A DNA stretch of 55,460 nucleotides from Clostridiales bacterium NK3B98 (GTDB lineage Bacteria; Bacillota; Clostridia; Oscillospirales; Oscillospiraceae). The notes beneath the pieces are model-generated. The model had not been told where the DNA came from. It worked only from the letters and a program-made list of their open reading frames with translations, and did no database searches. The translations under genes were made by a program, and so were the position numbers. Location: positions 1 through 55,460 of the forward strand of contig ATWA01000012.1 in the NCBI GenBank assembly GCA_000421005.1. The letters run 5' to 3'. Below are positions 52,595 through 55,460 of this stretch, in pieces (position 1 is the stretch's first letter; each line of letters opens with the position of its first letter).

Positions 52595-53674
52595 CTATTT
52601 TTCGATCCACTCCACTGTTTTTGCAACAACCATATCTTTTCCAAACTCCCGTTCCATCTTTACTCTGCCTCTTCTGCCCATGGCTTCACGCTCAGTTCTA
52701 TTTTGCATCAGAACCTTCTCTAAAGCGGTCTCCAAGCTCTCTGCATCCGCTTTTTTGCAAAGAAAACCCGTTACAGCATCGTCAACCGCCTCCCTGCAGC
52801 CAGGGATATCGGTAGTAATCAGGCATCTTCCGGTCGCTGCACCTTCCAGCAAAACATTACTCATTCCTTCATGATAACTGGGCAAAACAACACAATGTGC
52901 TGCTGCATAGAACGGTCGTGGATCAGTTTGAAATCCGGCAAATGTTATTAAGCCCTCCTTATTCAGTTCCTCTATGGTTTCTTTATATTCATCTTCAAAA
53001 AAGCCGGCAAAGTCAAACTTTACCTTTTCCTTATACTTCTGCTTAAGATTCTTTATCGCCGCAATCAGTTCGTCTACACCTTTCTCTTTCATAATGCGGC
53101 TAAGAAAGAGAAAATGAATGCCATCCTCTTCGCTTGGATAGTCTTTATACTCAAAATACTTGAGATTAACTCCAGCTCCGCGTAGAACGGTAATTCTATC
53201 TCGATTAACTATTCCTCTATTTTCAAATTCATCTGCGTTGCCCTTATTCTCGAAGAAAACCACCTTTGCTTTTTTCAAGGCACTCTTATACATCACTGTT
53301 ACAACTGAAGCCAAAGACCTCTTCTGAAAAGCAGTGCCAAGACCTTGCACATTCACACAATATGGAATACGAAGCCGACGGCAGGCATAACCACCGTAGA
53401 TGTTCGGCTTGATACTGTATGTAATCACCATGTCTGGCTTTTCACTTTTTAATAATTTTTTATAAAAACGATAGAGCCTGACGTCTTTCAACGGATTGAT
53501 TCCACGCCTATCAACCTCTGTCTCAATACATCTATACTTTTTCTTGAAATCCTCTTCATGTCCAACAAAAGGGGTGGATATAACAACCTCCCCCGATTCA
53601 GCCAGCTTATCAATCAGCTCCCGGCGAAACTGCCACAACATATATGAATGATTTGTGAGAATCAGATATTTCAC
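52595..53674 (-). CDS. Family 4 (GT-B) glycosyltransferase, CapM/WbpH-like
   Basis: A 359-residue retaining GT-B enzyme, typically the second-step transferase working on the sugar laid down by the initiating transferase encoded just before it. YLILTNHSYMLWQFRRELID, PDMVITYSIKPNIYGGYACR, RIPYCVNVQGLGTAFQKRSL, ITVLRGAGVNLKYFEYKDYP, FLFLSRIMKEKGVDELIAAI, VVLPSYHEGMSNVLLEGAAT. The GTG start overlaps the TGA of the preceding gene (GTGA), showing tight coupling. Confidence 0.93.
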   Translation of the reverse strand: MKYLILTNHSYMLWQFRRELIDKLAESGEVVISTPFVGHEEDFKKKYRCIETEVDRRGINPLKDVRLYRFYKKLLKSEKPDMVITYSIKPNIYGGYACRRLRIPYCVNVQGLGTAFQKRSLASVVTVMYKSALKKAKVVFFENKGNADEFENRGIVNRDRITVLRGAGVNLKYFEYKDYPSEEDGIHFLFLSRIMKEKGVDELIAAIKNLKQKYKEKVKFDFAGFFEDEYKETIEELNKEGLITFAGFQTDPRPFYAAAHCVVLPSYHEGMSNVLLEGAATGRCLITTDIPGCREAVDDAVTGFLCKKADAESLETALEKVLMQNRTEREAMGRRGRVKMEREFGKDMVVAKTVEWIEK

Positions 53675-54540
53675 TTCTTAGCCTCAATTTCTTCCTCGCA
53701 TTTCTCCAAATGCTTCGTTATCGTCCCTGTACCGCCTTCGACAACGCCTTTTCCCTTCAAGACATTAACAATTGTCATTAGGAAACATGTTGCGTCCATC
53801 TTAAAACTGAGGTTCCGGCAATACTCTCCATCGTATTTGGCCTTCTCGTCAATCTCCAACTCGTCTCGCCCATTAACCTGTGCCCAACCGGTAAGTCCCG
53901 GAAGAACATCATTAGCTCCATATTTATCACGCTCCGCTGTGAGAACGTCCTGATTCCACAGTGCCGGACGCGGACCGATAATGCTCATATTTCCGATGAA
54001 AATATCAACGATCTGGGGAAGCTCATCAAGGCTGAACTTTCGTAATATCTTTCCCACCCTTGTTATATACTGCTCAGGATTATCCAGCATATGAGTAGGG
54101 ACGTCATGCGGTGTGGACATTTTCATAGAGCGGAACTTATGAAGACTGAAATATTTCTTGTGCAGCCCGACTCGCTTTTGCTTGAAAAGGACCGGTCCAG
54201 GGTCGTCGATATAAACAGCGACGCAAAGAACGAAATACAGTGGTGAGAGGATGAGCAGCCCAAAGAAGGAGAGGATGATGTCAAGGATACGTTTAACAAC
54301 TCTGTCATAGAAAGAACGCTTATAGTAGCTCTCACTTATGACCTCAAGATGCCCTCTCACGCCATCGGCGTTCTCAGGTTCAGTCTCATCCTCGACAAAT
54401 CTAACCCGTTTCCCTTCCATGGGGTTCTTTGCGGTAGGGATATTGTCATATACAGTTGACGGCTTTTTTATTGCCGCAAATACAGACAACCCCACAAACG
54501 CTATTCCTATCGCTGTTAGCAACTTTCCCCATATCTGCAC
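53671..54540 (-). CDS. Initiating sugar-phosphate transferase, single-helix type
   Basis: A 289-residue bacterial sugar transferase loading the first sugar phosphate on undecaprenyl phosphate. A short N-terminal helix and variable segment (1-75) precede the catalytic unit: RILDIILSFFGLLILSPLYF (re-entrant helix), DDPGPVLFKQKRVGLHKKYF, FRSMKM, SLDELPQIVDIFIGNMSIIG, GPRPAL, LPGLTGWAQVNGRD. It has PglC-type length and not the five-helix form found at 1707. I chose GTG at 54540 (GAGGAG 9 bases upstream); TTG at 54549 touches the ribosome site. It is the first recognisable gene after the operon promoter. Confidence 0.92.
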   Translation of the reverse strand: MQIWGKLLTAIGIAFVGLSVFAAIKKPSTVYDNIPTAKNPMEGKRVRFVEDETEPENADGVRGHLEVISESYYKRSFYDRVVKRILDIILSFFGLLILSPLYFVLCVAVYIDDPGPVLFKQKRVGLHKKYFSLHKFRSMKMSTPHDVPTHMLDNPEQYITRVGKILRKFSLDELPQIVDIFIGNMSIIGPRPALWNQDVLTAERDKYGANDVLPGLTGWAQVNGRDELEIDEKAKYDGEYCRNLSFKMDATCFLMTIVNVLKGKGVVEGGTGTITKHLEKCEEEIEAKK

Positions 54541-54563
54541 AGTTTCCAACTCCTCATAAATGC

Positions 54564-54695
54564 TTATTTAACTACAGCTCCAGCCGTAAACTCGCTCACC
54601 GGCGGAATTTCTATCTCATTTCTAACGGATACGTCTAATGGAATATGCGCACCGACTATATCCAATGCATTGCTCCAAGCTTGCAACTTATTCAT
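54564..54695 (-). other. Small open frame of unknown origin
   Basis: 43 codons (MNKLQAWSNALDIVGAHIPL...EFTAGAVVK) between the operon promoter and the first sugar transferase. No ribosome site precedes the ATG. I do not recognise it; it may be the tail of a lost gene at the left border of the exchangeable region. Confidence 0.25.
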
Positions 54696-54739
54696 GACGT
54701 GCAGCAATACGTCTTACACAACCGGAAGGAGATAATTCC

Positions 54740-54820
54740 ATGAAGTTAGAACTACGACCCATACGAATTAATCCCAATTCTCAAATGATGAATCAAAAGA
54801 ACATTCTATACCCTTCGTAG
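54740..54820 (+). CDS. Putative 26-residue protein with strong ribosome site
   Basis: AAGGAG 8 bases before an ATG opens MKLELRPIRINPNSQMMNQK plus six residues. The product is very basic at first and I do not recognise it. The strong Shine-Dalgarno suggests the start of a real gene truncated by a nearby stop. The reading direction is opposite to the glycan operon, and it ends 9 bp before the -10 box of the operon promoter. Confidence 0.35.
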   Translation: MKLELRPIRINPNSQMMNQKNILYPS

Positions 54821-54828
54821 CGCCCGTC

Positions 54829-54857
54829 ATTATACCACCATCCTCCTCAAATGTCCA
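54829..54857 (-). promoter_or_regulatory. Promoter of the 40 kb glycan operon
   Basis: On the minus strand, TGGACA and TATAAT are separated by 17 bases, with a second TTGACA 16 bases before the -35. It would give a leader of about 290 bases before the sugar transferase start, a common length for regulated leaders. No other good minus-strand promoter lies between here and 53.7 kb. Confidence 0.65.
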
Positions 54858-54950
54858 CAGTAATATCTGAAGTTGTCAATATCTGCTGATTTACACTTAT
54901 ATCCGAGCACCACCCACACCTCGAAAATACAAACAGAAAAGAAATCAACT

Positions 54951-55366
54951 ATGAAAATAAAAGTGATCGGCGCTCGTAAATCTCATGGAGTATCCAAGAA
55001 GAAGGTCAACCCCTATGACCTGACCTTCGTTACCGCTATCCATCCTGATATGCAGGTCGGCGCTCGTGGCTGGACTTCTGAGAACATCATGCTGGATGCC
55101 GCCCAGTTCCCCGCCGCTTCTATCTAGGGAAGCGCTGAACAAATCAGGCTACGGCGTCTGAGCGGTCTGTTTTCCGCCATCCGGGTCTAAAATCCCTTGA
55201 AATACGCCGGTATTCCTGCGGTCTTTTATCCCCAGCTGACAAAAAACATCCTCGCTCATCCATCCGAGAGATTTATTCAGCGCTTCCCTAGCTTGATGCG
55301 GATTACAATGTGGACTTTGACCCCCGTGGCCGCTGTCTGGAGTTTGAACCGTGTCCCCAGAAGTAA
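54951..55366 (+). pseudogene. Small conserved mobile-element protein split by a MITE
   Basis: The first part, MKIKVIGARKSHGVSKKKVN to QFPAASI, stops at 55125-55127 where the MITE begins. After the MITE the same family continues in frame as LDADYNVDFDPRGRCLEFEP and CPQK, ending at 55366. Small proteins with this layout (KSKKTGKPY...VDFDPxGRLLxFEP) are familiar to me from plasmid- or ICE-like regions of gut Firmicutes, possibly single-strand DNA binding; that is a weak recollection. Removing the element with one copy of CTAG leaves an in-frame TAG at the joint, so either the gene was already broken or the element boundaries differ by a few bases. Confidence 0.6.
55128..55287. mobile_element. 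160 bp MITE related to IS5
   Basis: Terminal inverted repeats GGAAGCGCTGAACAAATC (left) and GGAAGCGCTGAATAAATC (inverted right), flanked by identical CTAG direct repeats (55124-55127 and 55288-55291). There is no transposase inside. The ends resemble those of the IS5 element at 386-1595 (GGAACCGCTGATTAAT) and the target is also of YTAR type, so an IS5-group transposase could move it. Confidence 0.85.
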
Positions 55367-55460
55367 AGGGGCGCACTCTATGCGGCAAGTCCTACGGCCT
55401 GTTGTGCTGGAAGTGTGCCGCTATTGATGAGTGTCCCGCCTATCGTGAGCACATAGCACA
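55351..55460 (+). CDS. Cysteine-rich small protein, cut by the window edge
   Basis: GTG at 55351 with GGAG 8 bases upstream opens a frame reading LCGKSYGLLCWKCAAIDECP then AYREHIA to the end of the window. It has several CxxC-like Cys pairs, so a small zinc-binding protein is possible. It overlaps the end of the split gene by 16 bases, suggesting the same transcript. I do not recognise the family. Confidence 0.4.
   Translation, partial: MSPEVKGRTLCGKSYGLLCWKCAAIDECPAYREHIA

Noticed and set aside
54945-55388. Minus-strand frames across the MITE and the split gene
   Set aside because: They cross the element ends and have no ribosome sites or family features; the plus-strand frames fit better.

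Overview
This 55 kb window looks like a chromosomal surface-polysaccharide locus of a gut clostridium. The family Oscillospiraceae/Ruminococcaceae is the most likely (something Faecalibacterium- or Subdoligranulum-like), judged from the CpsC/CpsD pair, the fructose PTS, the S24/S26-peptidase plus nucleotidyltransferase tail and the IS families. That assignment is recalled family knowledge, not a search. The fructose genes (about 7.4-10.2 kb) are GC-rich with C/G-ending codons. The polysaccharide genes from about 15.7 kb onward are visibly AT-richer, as expected for acquired, exchangeable DNA.

Layout. (a) 1-1.7 kb: a VanZ-like N-terminal fragment and a complete 1,210 bp IS5-family element with a TTAG target duplication; its transposase appears to have lost its second catalytic Asp. 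(b) 1.7-6.5 kb, minus strand: the assembly and regulation block, read from a consensus promoter at 6.45 kb: CpsC-like chain-length protein, CpsD-like tyrosine kinase, a membrane-anchored deacetylase-like protein, and a WcaJ-type initiating sugar-phosphate transferase preceded by a hairpin-rich leader. (c) 6.6-6.9 kb: a wecB remnant with its own promoter. (d) 7.3-10.3 kb, plus strand: fruK-fruA with promoter and terminator. (e) 10.5-11.7 kb: a secreted CHAP peptidoglycan hydrolase. (f) 11.8-14.0 kb, minus: UDP-glucose dehydrogenase and a YunG-GNAT fusion. (g) 14.1-54.9 kb, minus: a roughly 40 kb glycan operon read from a promoter at 54.85 kb to a strong terminator at 14.1 kb. (h) 54.7-55.46 kb, plus: small genes of an apparent mobile element, one split by a 160 bp MITE.

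The long operon carries a second initiating transferase, about 17 apparently intact glycosyltransferases (GT2, GT4, GT32, WbsX), an EpsG-type polymerase and a Wzm/Wzt-type ABC exporter. Decoration genes are two pyruvyltransferase domains, an acyltransferase-3, an FrhB-like oxidoreductase, a radical SAM enzyme and a deacetylase-like protein. Precursor genes are RmlA/C/D (dTDP-rhamnose), UXS (UDP-xylose, fed by the UDP-glucose dehydrogenase at 12 kb) and a LicD/IspD-like/epimerase cassette that probably makes and transfers a CDP-activated polyol or sugar phosphate. The operon is scarred by decay: rmlB is broken, a second licD-epimerase cassette is fused and frameshifted, one GT2 has lost its middle, and IS debris sits at 20.6, 38.5-39.6 and 42.1-43.2 kb.

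Most notable signals: a G10 tract at 32564-32573 that splits a membrane-anchored deacetylase-like gene from its signal/anchor sequence by one base (candidate phase-variable switch); a mutually exclusive hairpin leader with a 7-residue leader ORF before the sugar transferase; a CpsD whose Walker A lysine is preceded by Ala instead of Gly; a GT2-pyruvyltransferase fusion; and the co-occurrence of both polymerase-type and ABC-type export genes.
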